Shown here piece after piece: positions 28,968 to 39,363 of a stretch of DNA of 64,000 nt (the stretch's first letter is position 1; the number at the start of each line of letters is the position of its first letter). Below the pieces are notes generated by a model. It had not been told where the DNA came from. It searched no databases and was given only the letters and a program-made list of their open reading frames with translations. A program made the translations under genes and the position numbers. The DNA comes from Winogradskyella psychrotolerans RS-3 (GTDB taxonomy: Bacteria; Bacteroidota; Bacteroidia; Flavobacteriales; Flavobacteriaceae), in assembly GCF_000427335.1 (NCBI RefSeq), contig NZ_ATMR01000095.1, forward strand, positions 124,001 to 188,000. The letters are read 5' to 3'.

Positions 28968-30848
28968 ATGAAATCACTTTTAACATCACTTACAATTTTA
29001 TTGTGCTTTTCTAACTATGTAATTAGTCAAGAAAAGAAAGATTTAGTAAAACCTAATATTGTTATCTTTTATGTTGATGATTTAGGTTGGCAAGACACAG
29101 AACTCAATGATTTAGATGAGCCAACACCTTGGGAAACACCAAATATAATTGCACTTGCAAAAGAAGGAATCAATTTCACCAATGGCTACTCGCCTGCTCC
29201 AACTTGCGCTCCATCAAGAGCTGCACTGCTTTCTGGTTTGCACCCAACTAAAACAGGTGTAACACATGTAAGTGGAGGCACTTTACCTAAAACCACTAAA
29301 CGTTCTAATTATGTGACGCCGTATTACCCTATAGGATTAATGCCTGAAAACTTCACCATTGCAGAAGCATTAAAAATGAATGGCTATACAACCGGACATG
29401 TAGGGAAATGGCATGTAGGAGCTCTTGACATTCAAAAATCAACGAATCAAGGTTTCGATTTTGCTTACGAATCTAGAGGTGCACACCAAGGACCTAAACG
29501 AGAAAAAAACCGTATCAACAATTTTGCAACCCATGATAAAGGAGATGCTTACCGTTTAAGTGATGAAAAATATCCTCCGTTTACAAAATCATCTCCAAAC
29601 GGCATTTCGTATCCTAAAGATATGGTTACTGAAAAAGCACTTGAGTTTATTAAATCTAGTAAAGACGAGCCGTTCTTTTTATACTTAGCACATTGGTTGG
29701 TTCATGCACCTATTCATACTAAGAATAAGGAGTTATTACAATACTACAGTGATAAATTAGGGGTAGAAATGCCAACCAAGGATATTCCAATTAAAACAGG
29801 TGGACAAACCAACCCATTTTACGGCGCTATGGTAACGACTTTAGATTGGAGTTTAGGACGTGTGGTAGATTTATTAAAGACAACAGACGATCCAAGAAAC
29901 CCAGGTAAAAAGCTAATTGAAACCACTTATATTATTTTTTCTTCGGACAACGGAGGTGTAGAAAAAGCCAATGGAGATATCGTTACAGATAATTACCCTT
30001 TAGACCAAGGTAAAAAATATGCACAAGAAGGTGGTATTAGAGTGCCTATGGTGATAAGTGGCCCTCATATTCCTAAAGACAAAACTCAAGATGTATTGAT
30101 TAATCAATTAGACTTTTTTCCAACACTATTAAACCTTACAAACAGTACTGTACCTGAAGAGTATGGTTCAGATTTAGATGGTTTAGATATTTCTGGGGTG
30201 TTATTGAATAATGATAAGACCGTTAAAGATGCGTCAGGACATGAAAGAGAAGATTTATGGTGGCATTTTCCTCACAATACAGATTCTCAGATGCAATCTG
30301 CACTTAGACATGGCGAGTACAAATTATACAAAAATTTAATTCCTGATACTTATGAATTATACCGTTTGTATAAAAATGGAAAACGCGAAGATTTAGAAGA
30401 AAAGCATAATATTGCAGCACAAAATCCAGAAATCGTTAAGGACTTATCTGCAAGATTAGAAACATATTTAGAAGATTATAATGCACAAATGCCTTATAAA
30501 GATCCTTCAAAATTTAAAGGTGAGGATGTAGCATCTATTCCTGTTATTACGAATGATGCGTTTGATGCTAAATCTCAAAGCGTAACTATCTCCATAGAAA
30601 AAGGAAAATCAAAGATTGTAGAAGCTTATGCACTTGTAAGAATTGTAAACGCGAATTTAAAAAAGAAGAACGGTAAAAATGGAAAGTTAGGAAAACACGA
30701 TTCAACCTTAATAAAAATACCATTAGAATCTAGCAAAAATAATTTAGAGTACACGTTTACTATTCCTGAAGACATCATAGAATACGGTGTTATCTTAATC
30801 GATGAAAATCGTTTTATGGTAAAAAGTGACTTTCATAAAATCAACTAA
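28968..30848 (+). CDS. S1-family sulfatase (tandem copy 1)
   Basis: 626 residues with a signal peptide ending YVISQ. The substrate Cys is C80 in APTCAPSRAALLSGLH. Metal residues are in FYVDDLGWQD and FSSDNGGVEK, and the Lys in VGKWHVGA. A C-terminal extension of about 110 residues after the usual end (LSARLETYLEDYNAQMP) has beta character with a Lys/Gly-rich loop (NLKKKNGKNGKLGKHDST). The final stretch VILIDENRFMVKSDFHKIN is shared with the next gene. The two are clearly paralogues along their whole length, including ESRGAHQGPK and DDPRNPGKKL. The substrate is unknown; the duplicated pair may remove sulfate from different positions. Confidence 0.93.
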   Translation: MKSLLTSLTILLCFSNYVISQEKKDLVKPNIVIFYVDDLGWQDTELNDLDEPTPWETPNIIALAKEGINFTNGYSPAPTCAPSRAALLSGLHPTKTGVTHVSGGTLPKTTKRSNYVTPYYPIGLMPENFTIAEALKMNGYTTGHVGKWHVGALDIQKSTNQGFDFAYESRGAHQGPKREKNRINNFATHDKGDAYRLSDEKYPPFTKSSPNGISYPKDMVTEKALEFIKSSKDEPFFLYLAHWLVHAPIHTKNKELLQYYSDKLGVEMPTKDIPIKTGGQTNPFYGAMVTTLDWSLGRVVDLLKTTDDPRNPGKKLIETTYIIFSSDNGGVEKANGDIVTDNYPLDQGKKYAQEGGIRVPMVISGPHIPKDKTQDVLINQLDFFPTLLNLTNSTVPEEYGSDLDGLDISGVLLNNDKTVKDASGHEREDLWWHFPHNTDSQMQSALRHGEYKLYKNLIPDTYELYRLYKNGKREDLEEKHNIAAQNPEIVKDLSARLETYLEDYNAQMPYKDPSKFKGEDVASIPVITNDAFDAKSQSVTISIEKGKSKIVEAYALVRIVNANLKKKNGKNGKLGKHDSTLIKIPLESSKNNLEYTFTIPEDIIEYGVILIDENRFMVKSDFHKIN

Positions 30849-30919
30849 ATAAGAAGCGTTGAATGTGATATTGTATAGATTTAAATTACAGTATGACATT
30901 TGCTTTAATTATATATAAA

Positions 30920-32803
30920 ATGAAAAATAACAGAACATTCTTAGCCTTAGTACTATTGGCCTTTTTAGCCTCTAACTATGGTAATAGTCAGGAAAAAGAG
31001 AATTTAATAAAGCCTAACGTCATTATATTTTACGCTGATGATTTAGGCTGGCAAGACGTAGAGTTAAACGATTTAGACGAACCTTGTGCGTGGGATACTC
31101 CAAACATTAAAGCATTAGCAAAAGACGCCATCAATTTTACAAATGGCTATTCTCCTGCACCTACTTGTGCTCCGTCTAGATCTGCACTTTTAAGCGGATT
31201 GCATCCTGCTAAAACAGGAATAACCAATGTTAGTGGCGGAGGAATCCCTAAGGCTCAGAGATCGGAAAAATATATGAGTCCTTATTTTCCAGAAGGATTA
31301 ATGCCTGAAAACTTCACGATTGCTGAAGCTTTAAAAATGAATGGTTATAGAACAGGACATGTTGGAAAATGGCATGCAGGAGCACTTCAGATTCAAAAAT
31401 CAACCAATCAAGGTTTTGATTTTGCACATGAATCTAGAGGAGCACATCAAGGACCTAAAGGAGCTAAAAATCGCTTAAATGCTTTTGCAACACATGATAA
31501 AAATGATGCGTATCGTTTAAGTAAAGAAAAATACTTTCCTTTCACAAAGGAATCGCCTAACGGAATTTCATATCCAACAGACGCAGTTACTGAAAACGCT
31601 CTAAAATTTATAGAAAACAACAAAGAGGAACCGTTCTTTTTATATTTAGCACATTGGATGGTGCACTATCCTATTCACTCTAAAAACCGTGAATTATTAG
31701 ACTATTATTGTGATAAATTAGGAGTAGAGCTTCCAGAGGCAGATACTGAATGGACTAAAGAAGGTCAGAATAATCCTTATTTTGGAGCTATGGTTACTAC
31801 CTTAGATTGGAGTTTAGGTCGCGTAGTCGATTTGTTAAAGAAAACAGATGACCCAAGAAATCCAGGCAAAAAATTATACGAAACAACTTACATCATCTTT
31901 TCATCTGATAATGGTGGAGCGGAAACTCGTAGAGCAGAAGTAATGTCTGATAATGCTCCTTTAGATAAAGGAAAAAAATATTCGGAAGAAGGCGGAATTA
32001 GAGTCCCAATGCTTATATCGGGACCAAATATTCCAAAAGGAGAAACAAAAGATGTTTTAATCAATCAGTTAGATTATTACCCTACTGTTCTTAGCCTTAC
32101 CAATAGTAAAATACCTGCTAAATATAGTTCTGATTTAGATGGACTAGATATTTCAGGTGTCTTATTAAAGAATGAAAAGGAAGTCTTAAATAAAGATGGG
32201 AAACCAAGAGAAGATTTATGGTGGCATTATCCTTATGGTGGCGAGACTAAAAACCAGTCTGCTATACGATCTGGCGACTATAAGTTATATAAAAACTTTA
32301 TCACTGGTAATTATGTATTGCATCGTTTGTATAAAGATGGAAAACGACTTGACTTAGAAGAAAAGTTCGATATCGCTAAACAAGAACCAGAAATCACGAA
32401 AGCGCTTGCTGAAAAATTAGAAAAATATCTAAAAGATTATGATGCTAAATTGCCATATAAAGAACCTTCAAAATTTAAAAATGATAAGGATGTAACTGCG
32501 ATTCCTGTTATTGTTAACGATACTTTTGATGCTGCATCACGTAAAGTTGCTATTCAATTAGAAAAAGAAAACTCTAATGTAGTTGAAAGTTATGCACTTG
32601 TAAAAATATCAGATAAGGCTAAAGCAAGAAAAAAAGGCAAGAAAAGTAAAGTGAAATCTACGTATATCAGAATACCTGTAGACGCTGGTAAAAATAATTT
32701 AGAATACACGTTTACGGTTCCTAAAGAAGCCATAGAATATGGTATCATCCTAATTGATGAAAATCGATTTATGGTAAAAAGTGAGTTTCATAAAGTAAAA
32801 TAA
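30920..32803 (+). CDS. S1-family sulfatase (tandem copy 2)
   Basis: About 627 residues; an in-frame ATG at 30893 exists, but the signal peptide (MKNNRTFLALVLLAFLASNYGNSQ) starts at 30920. The substrate Cys is C83 in APTCAPSRSALLSGLH, with FYADDLGWQD, VGKWHAGA and FSSDNGGAET. It is a full-length paralogue of the gene before it, with the same C-terminal extension ending GIILIDENRFMVKSEFHKVK and a Lys-rich loop (KARKKGKKSKVKST). Differences cluster in the substrate-pocket region (LPEADTEWTKEGQNNP versus MPTKDIPIKTGGQTNP), which suggests divergence in specificity after a tandem duplication. Confidence 0.93.
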   Translation: MKNNRTFLALVLLAFLASNYGNSQEKENLIKPNVIIFYADDLGWQDVELNDLDEPCAWDTPNIKALAKDAINFTNGYSPAPTCAPSRSALLSGLHPAKTGITNVSGGGIPKAQRSEKYMSPYFPEGLMPENFTIAEALKMNGYRTGHVGKWHAGALQIQKSTNQGFDFAHESRGAHQGPKGAKNRLNAFATHDKNDAYRLSKEKYFPFTKESPNGISYPTDAVTENALKFIENNKEEPFFLYLAHWMVHYPIHSKNRELLDYYCDKLGVELPEADTEWTKEGQNNPYFGAMVTTLDWSLGRVVDLLKKTDDPRNPGKKLYETTYIIFSSDNGGAETRRAEVMSDNAPLDKGKKYSEEGGIRVPMLISGPNIPKGETKDVLINQLDYYPTVLSLTNSKIPAKYSSDLDGLDISGVLLKNEKEVLNKDGKPREDLWWHYPYGGETKNQSAIRSGDYKLYKNFITGNYVLHRLYKDGKRLDLEEKFDIAKQEPEITKALAEKLEKYLKDYDAKLPYKEPSKFKNDKDVTAIPVIVNDTFDAASRKVAIQLEKENSNVVESYALVKISDKAKARKKGKKSKVKSTYIRIPVDAGKNNLEYTFTVPKEAIEYGIILIDENRFMVKSEFHKVK

Positions 32804-32832
32804 TTAAACGTTAAATAATAGAAATAGGAATC

Positions 32833-34311
32833 ATGAAAACTATAGTTATTAACTGTTGCTTGTGCTTCCTATTTTTGTTTCAAATTGGTTATGCTCAAAA
32901 GCATTCTAAACCATTAAAAAACAGCAGACCCAACATCATCTTTGTCATGACAGATGATCAAGGGATGGGTGATTTTTCCTGTATGGGAAACCAAGTCGTA
33001 AAAACCCCAAATATTGATGCCTTCTATGAAAAATCAACACGTTTTACAGAATATCATGTAAGTCCTACTTGCGCACCAACACGCGCTGCGATTATGAGTG
33101 GACGACACGAATTTAGAGTTGGTGTTACTCATACGATTCTAGAGCGCGAACGCATGGCTTTAGATGTACACACGCTTCCGCAAGTCTTGCAATCTGCAGG
33201 TTACCAAACCGGATTGTTTGGCAAATGGCATTTGGGCGATGCAGATGAATACCTCCCACAAAACAGAGGTTTTAATGAAGTGTTGATGCATGGTGCTGGT
33301 GGAATTGGGCAAGTAAATCTTGGAGATTTCCCACCTAATAAAGACAACGTGTATTTTGATAATGTTTTACTTCACAATGAAACTATTGTAAAAACCAAGG
33401 GCTTTTGTACGGATGTGTTTTTCGATGCGGCTATGGCTTGGACAAAAGAACAAATTAATACGAAAACACCTTACTTCACATACCTTTCACTTAATGCACC
33501 GCACGCACCTTTGGTGGCTCCTGAAACCTATAAAAAACGTTTTTTAGAATTAGGATATGATGAAGGTACTGCGAGTAGATATGGGATGATTGAAAATATT
33601 GATGACAATTTTGGAAGGTTAATGAGTAAACTTGAAGAATGGGATGCCTTAGACAATACGTTAGTCATTTTCACCACAGATAATGGAGCTACACATTTAA
33701 GAGGCACTTTGAATGGGGAAAACGTAAGGCATTTTAATGCAGGTTTGAAAGGTGGAAAAAATTCACCTTACGAAGGTGGTGATCACGTCCCACTTTTCTT
33801 GTATTGGAAAGGTGTTTTAACTGAAGGAAAAGACATTAACCAACTTACAGCACACTTAGATTTATACCCGACCTTTGCGGAATTAACTGGAGCTAAGCTA
33901 CCAGAAACAATGCAGCCTTTAGAAGGTTTGTCATTAATCCCTTTATTAGAAAATACAGCGGTAAACTGGGAAGACCGTTTACTATTTGTGCATTGTGGAC
34001 GCTGGAAAACCGGAATGGTCAACGAAGCCAAATACACTAAAATGGCTATAAGAAGTCAGCAATGGCGTTTTGTAAATAATGCCGAATTGTACAATGTTGC
34101 TAAAGATCCAGGAGAAACTAAAAATGTTGCGGCTGAATATCCTGAAGTGATTGCCAAATTTCAACAACCTTATAACGATTGGTGGTCCACCTCTATTCCA
34201 CTCATGGTAAACGAAAACAGAAAGCGCGTTAAACAGCAACCGTTACATGTTAAATACTATAAGCAATTAGAGGAGCAAGGAATTTTAGAATGGAATCCGA
34301 AAATTGATTAA
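32833..34311 (+). CDS. S1-family sulfatase
   Basis: 492 residues with a signal peptide ending GYAQ. The substrate Cys is C80 in SPTCAPTRAAIMSGRH. Other active-site parts are VMTDDQGMGD, FGKWHLGD and FTTDNGATHL. HGAGGIGQ and GFCTDVFFDAAM match the sulfatase at 14912 (HGGGGVGQ, GYCTDVWFDEAI), so the two are one subfamily, one copy in each arm. This one lacks the extra C-terminal beta domain. It lies 29 bases after the previous sulfatase, and the next gene begins 13 bases after its stop. Confidence 0.93.
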   Translation: MKTIVINCCLCFLFLFQIGYAQKHSKPLKNSRPNIIFVMTDDQGMGDFSCMGNQVVKTPNIDAFYEKSTRFTEYHVSPTCAPTRAAIMSGRHEFRVGVTHTILERERMALDVHTLPQVLQSAGYQTGLFGKWHLGDADEYLPQNRGFNEVLMHGAGGIGQVNLGDFPPNKDNVYFDNVLLHNETIVKTKGFCTDVFFDAAMAWTKEQINTKTPYFTYLSLNAPHAPLVAPETYKKRFLELGYDEGTASRYGMIENIDDNFGRLMSKLEEWDALDNTLVIFTTDNGATHLRGTLNGENVRHFNAGLKGGKNSPYEGGDHVPLFLYWKGVLTEGKDINQLTAHLDLYPTFAELTGAKLPETMQPLEGLSLIPLLENTAVNWEDRLLFVHCGRWKTGMVNEAKYTKMAIRSQQWRFVNNAELYNVAKDPGETKNVAAEYPEVIAKFQQPYNDWWSTSIPLMVNENRKRVKQQPLHVKYYKQLEEQGILEWNPKID

Positions 34312-34324
34312 AATATCATCCAAA

Positions 34325-36204
34325 ATGAATTTAATAATGCGTCCGTATAAAAAGAGATTAAGAATTTATAGTATTGTATTTTCAATGTTTTTAGTTACTG
34401 TATCCTGTAAAAAAAAGGAGGATACTACTGTGTCGATTGAAAAACCATTCCACCAAACTAATCATTGGATAGTATTAGAAAAAACGGATGCTTCTAAAGA
34501 AGGAAATACATTTTCTTGGGATTTTAATGTGAAACAGCCTTCAGACTATGTGCTTCAAATAGTTTCAAAAAACGAATCTTATAAGGATAAAGATGTTGCA
34601 AAAGTAAAAATTGAGGAACAAGCATTTGAAGAACCTTTATTGAAAAGCTATATTATCAATTCGAACGACATAGTTTCCGAATTCAAAAACAAAATTCCAT
34701 ATAAAAACACAGGAAAACAGACGCTTTCCATAACAACCGATGCTGATTTTAAAAACCTAAGAATAATTCCGCATTATAAAAAACCAATTGGTTCTGGAGA
34801 ACATCATCAAGAATGGTTAACCATGCACCAATCTGCTGAGAAGCAAATAGCGCTTAAACGGTTTAAAGAAGCCAAGTTTGGTATGTTTATACATTGGGGA
34901 TTATACTCTCAAGCTGGAGGTGTTTGGAAAGGCACTAAAATAAATAACGCACCACATCCAGGACCAAAAGTTGCAGAATGGTTAATGTATGCGTTTCAAA
35001 TTCCTAGAGAAGAATACAAAGCATTAGCCAAAACCTTTAATCCCGATAAATCCTTTGCGCAAAATGTGGTAAAATTAGCTAAGGATGTTGGTATGAAATA
35101 CATCGTTATCACTTCAAAACATCATGATGGTTTTGCGTTATTCGATTCAAAACATTCTGAATTTGATATGGTTGACGCCACACCTTATAAAGCAGATATT
35201 ATTAAGGAGCTTTACAACGCCTGTTTAGCAGAAGGCATAGATTTTGGCGTGTATTATTCGCATGGTAATGATTGGATGGATGGCACAGATGGGAATTATG
35301 CTAACGTAAAAAAGTAAATGATTCTTTAGGTATTTATACACATCCAACTGGTAAAAATTTATGGGATCCAAGTGAAAACACACATGAAGAATATCTAAAA
35401 AACAAAGCCTATCCTCAAATAAAAGAGCTTATAACCATGCTACCAGAATTGCGTTTAATTTGGTTTGATGGCACAGGTTTTACTACGGAAGAACAAGCAT
35501 TTCAGTTTTATAAACTCGTTTATGATATGAATCCAAACGTTTTAGTTAACCGAAGAGTGGGTTATGCCTTTGGAGATTATTTGGATGCTGGAGACAATAA
35601 GATTCCTTCGGCTTCAGAAAAGCTAGAAAAGTATTGGGAAACCTGTGGAACAACTAACAATTCTTGGGGTTATAAATCCTATGACGACGATTGGAAAAGC
35701 CCAAAAGAACTGCTCTACTACTTTGTAGATATTCTATCTAAAGGTGGAAACTATCTATTGAATATTGGTCCTGACGGAAAAGGTCAAGTGCCCGAAACCA
35801 GTGCAGAAAACTTGCGCGACATGGGCAAATGGATTCATCAAAATGCAGATGCTATTTATGGAACAACCCGTTGGAAAACACCAAACGAAGGCCAAGAAGA
35901 AACATTATTAGATGGTACAGGTCATAGAGCAGCTAAAGGTTTTCAACGAAATTTCACGTCTAAAGATTTTTGGTTCACGACTAAAGGAAACAAGGTTTAC
36001 GCTATTTCACTCACCCATACAGAAGGAGAAATTCTAATAAAATCATTAAAAGAAGGTGAAGGAGATATTGAACATGTAAAACTATTAGGAAGCGAAAAAG
36101 CTCTTAGTTGGGATCAAAATGAAAACGGCTTACAAACTACAGTAACAGATATACCTACAGATGCCTTAGGTTATGTTATTGAAGTAACTTTAAAAAACAA
36201 TTAA
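34325..36204 (+). CDS. GH29 alpha-L-fucosidase with N-terminal beta domain, interrupted by a one-base frameshift
   Basis: Two frames (34325-35317 and the frame containing 35437-36204) form one enzyme of about 626 residues when one A is added to the A6 run at 35308-35313. The repaired stretch reads ...YANVKKVNDSLGIYTHPTG and needs no other change. A lipobox (VTVSC) is followed by about 130 residues of beta domain (FSWDFNVKQPSDYVLQI). Then comes the GH29 barrel: KFGMFIHWGLYSQAGG, MKYIVITSKHHDGFALFDS, FGVYYSHGNDW, and IWFDGTGF with nucleophile D382. The start could also be TTG at 34304 or ATG at 34337. It is related to the fucosidase at 20935. Homopolymer miscall is the simplest explanation for the break. 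Confidence 0.9.
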
Positions 36205-36212
36205 ATAAAATT

Positions 36213-37819
36213 ATGAAAACTAAAACAACTCAAATACTTATAATTAGTAGTCTGTTATTGGCTTCACATTTTATACTTACAAGTTTTGATAATAACGACA
36301 TTACAGAACAACCGAAACCTAAACAACCAAACATTATATACATTCTAGCAGATGATTTAGGAATTGGTGATTTAAGCATCTATAATGAAAATAGTAAAAT
36401 TCAGACCCCTCATTTAGATCAAATGGGCAAAGAAGGTATGATGTTTACAGATGCGCATACCTCTTCTTCGGTATGTACACCAACACGATACGGCATCTTA
36501 ACTGGAAGATATAATTGGCGTACGCCTTTGAAAGAATTTGTCACTTGGGGAAATTCACCTAGTTTAATTCAGAAAAACAGATTAACAGTGGCACAGATGC
36601 TAAAAAATAAGGGCTATAAAACAGCAAGTATTGGAAAATGGCATTTGGGTTTAAACTGGACGATGAAAAACAACAGCAAAGAGTTTGATCATTTTTCAGA
36701 CAAATCCAATCGTTTTAATTTTAAAGATATTGATTATAGTCAGCCTTTAAAGTTTGGACCTAATGACATGGGCTTCGATTATTCTTATATGATTTCAGCA
36801 TCCCTAAACATGCCACCTTTTGTGTATATAGAAAATAATAAGGCCACCATGGTACCAACAGGAATTTCGGCTCAAACCAAAAAACAATCACCCTATGCCA
36901 CTTGGATTAGAGGAGACATTGCGGATGATTTTAAACATGAAGATGTACTACCAAACGTTGTAGATAAATCTATTTCTTTTATTAAGGAAAATGCCAATAA
37001 AGACCAACCGTTTTTTATGTACATTCCTTTGCCTTCTCCACATAATCCCGTGTTACCAATTGCACCGTGGAAAGGTCAAAGCGACATTAAAAGCCCTTAT
37101 GCCGATTTTGTAATCATGATAGATGATTTAATGGGTCGTATTTTTGAAACACTAAAAGCACAAGGCATTGACGAAAACACATTAGTCATCTTTACTAGCG
37201 ATAACGGTTTTGCTACTACTAACGATTTAAAAACCTTGCGACAAAAAAACACAGTCCAAGTTATGTGTATAGTGGTTATAAAGGAAGTTATTTAGAAGGA
37301 GGTCACAGAGTCCCATTTTTAGTGAAATGGCCAGGAAAAATAAAACCAAATTCGGTTTCAGAAGCCACCATATGTACTACGGATTTTATGGCAACATGTG
37401 CAGATATTATTGGTTATGATTTTAAGGATAATGAAGCTGAAGACAGTTTTAGCATGATGCCTTTATTAACCAATGAAGGCGATTATTTAAGAGATGCCAC
37501 TATTCATCATGACAAGTATGGTGTTTTTGCTATTAGGAAAGGAGATTGGAAATTAATTGTATCTCCAAACTCAGGTATTATGGCATCTGGAGAGACAAAA
37601 ATACATAAAGATGTTACTGCGGAAGAAATTCTATACAATTTAAAAAAGGACGTTAAAGAGAAAAATAACGTTGCCAATCAATTCCCTGAAAAAGTTAAGG
37701 AATTAAAAGCAATTCTAATCCAACACATACAAAATGGCAGAAGTACACCTGGAAAAGTTCAAAAAAACGATGCTATTTCAGGAGAATGGCCTCAAGCAAA
37801 GTTTGCTTTAAAAAAATAA
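36213..37819 (+). CDS. S1-family sulfatase, interrupted by a one-base frameshift
   Basis: The frames 36213-37295 and 37265-37819 join into one sulfatase of about 535 residues when one A is added to the A7 run at 37243-37249. The repaired junction reads LRQKKHSPSYVYSGYKGSYL and runs straight into LEGGHRVPFLVKWPGK, a segment every member of this branch has. The substrate Cys is C88 in SSVCTPTRYGILTGRY; other parts are ILADDLGIGD, IGKWHLGLNW and FTSDNGFATT. The N-terminus is a signal peptide or membrane anchor without an obvious lipobox. The branch is shared with the sulfatases at 18221, 37852 and 40573, the last two being close downstream neighbours. Confidence 0.9.
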
Positions 37820-37851
37820 TTTAAGCCACAATAATTATATTAAAAGAACGA

Positions 37852-39348
37852 ATGAACATATTACGATTCCTTTTCATCTTAGCTTTTATAACCTCTTGTA
37901 AGGCTCAAACCACTATCGAAAAACAAGATGTTACGACTAAAAATACAGCGCCAAATATTGTATATATTTTGGCCGATGATATGGGATATGGAGACCTTTC
38001 GGCTTTAAATCCAGAATCCGGAATTCAAACTCCACACATGGATAAAATGCTAAATGAAGGTGTTCATTTTACAGAAGCACACACCAATTCTTCGGTATGT
38101 ACACCGACTCGTTATGGTATCATTACAGGACGTTATGCTTGGAGAAGTTCCTTAAAAAAAGGGGTTCTACATGGTTATAAACCAGCCTTAATAGAAGAAA
38201 GCAGACCAACCGTTGCTTCTTACCTTAAAAGTAATGGATATACAACGGCCTGCATTGGAAAATGGCACATTGGTTTAGGTATGCAACCCAAAGATGGAGA
38301 TAAAGTTGTAAAATCAAAAGATGGTCATAGTAATGTCGATTTTAGTAAACCAATAAAAGACCCAAGCGATTTAGGGTTTGACTATTCCTATATTATTCCT
38401 GCCTCTTTAGACATACCGCCTTATGTGTATATTGAAAACGGAAAAACGTTAGAATTACCAACAGCATTCACCAAAGGAAAAAATGCAGGTCGAGGTGTGA
38501 TGTGGAGATCAGGAGAAAAAGCTCCAAGCTTTGTATTTGAACAGGTATTAGATAATTTCACAAAAAAATCAGTTTCATTTATCCAAGATCAAAAAGAAGT
38601 AGATTCTCCTTTCTTTTTGTATTTCCCCTTAACTGCTCCGCATAAACCATGGTTACCAGTAGGTGAAGCAATAGGTAGATCTGAAGCAGGACTTTATGGC
38701 GATTACGTCACTATGGTAGATGATGCGGTAGGTGCAGTGGTTACTGCTTTGGAAAAAGCAGATAAATTAGAAAACACGCTGATCATAGTCACCTCAGATA
38801 ATGGAGCCAATTGGACAGAAAGAGATCAAGAATTATATACACACCGTGCCAATTACATATTCAAAGGTAGAAAAGCAGATATTTATGAAGGAGGTCATCG
38901 CGTACCTTATATAGCAAAATGGCCAGGCGTCATTCCTGCAGGATTGAAATCGGATCAATTGATGTGTACCACAGATTTGTTTGCCACTTTATCTGGTATA
39001 TTAAAGCAACCAACTATAGAAAACGGAGCAGAAGACAGTTTCAACATGTGGCCAGCTTACACCGCTGAAATAAAAACACCAATTAGAGAAGCGGTTGTGC
39101 ATCATTCACTGTACGGCATGTTTTCTATTAGAAAAGGCAAATGGAAATACACGCCAGAATTAGGTTCCGGTGGTTTTACAAAGCCAAAAAACAGAGAACC
39201 AGAATCTAACGAAGCTCCAGGAACTTTATATGATATAATTAACGATCCTGAGGAAAAGAACAATCTTTATAACGAACATCCAGAAGTTGTTGCAGAATTA
39301 GAGCAACTTTTAGAAACTTATAAAAGCCAAGGCTATAGTAATAAATAG
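37852..39348 (+). CDS. S1-family sulfatase, lipoprotein
   Basis: 498 residues with lipobox FITSC. The substrate Cys is C83 in SSVCTPTRYGIITGRY; metal and Lys segments are ILADDMGYGD, IGKWHIGLG and VTSDNGANWT. The branch hallmark GGHRVPYIAKWPGVIP is present. The C-terminal end TLYDIINDPEEKNNLYNEHPE is the usual S1 closing segment. It lies 32 bases after the interrupted sulfatase and 15 bases before the esterase, in a tightly packed run. A substrate is not deducible, though neighbours that trim fucose and acyl groups suggest sulfated fucose. Confidence 0.94.
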   Translation: MNILRFLFILAFITSCKAQTTIEKQDVTTKNTAPNIVYILADDMGYGDLSALNPESGIQTPHMDKMLNEGVHFTEAHTNSSVCTPTRYGIITGRYAWRSSLKKGVLHGYKPALIEESRPTVASYLKSNGYTTACIGKWHIGLGMQPKDGDKVVKSKDGHSNVDFSKPIKDPSDLGFDYSYIIPASLDIPPYVYIENGKTLELPTAFTKGKNAGRGVMWRSGEKAPSFVFEQVLDNFTKKSVSFIQDQKEVDSPFFLYFPLTAPHKPWLPVGEAIGRSEAGLYGDYVTMVDDAVGAVVTALEKADKLENTLIIVTSDNGANWTERDQELYTHRANYIFKGRKADIYEGGHRVPYIAKWPGVIPAGLKSDQLMCTTDLFATLSGILKQPTIENGAEDSFNMWPAYTAEIKTPIREAVVHHSLYGMFSIRKGKWKYTPELGSGGFTKPKNREPESNEAPGTLYDIINDPEEKNNLYNEHPEVVAELEQLLETYKSQGYSNK

Positions 39349-39363
39349 GAATATAGCAGAATT

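Noticed and set aside
35320..35436. Treating 34325-35317 and 35437-36204 as two separate fucosidase genes.
   Set aside because: The 119 bases between them, read after adding one A, encode a continuous GH29 segment, and the second piece lacks a signal peptide and the first half of the barrel.
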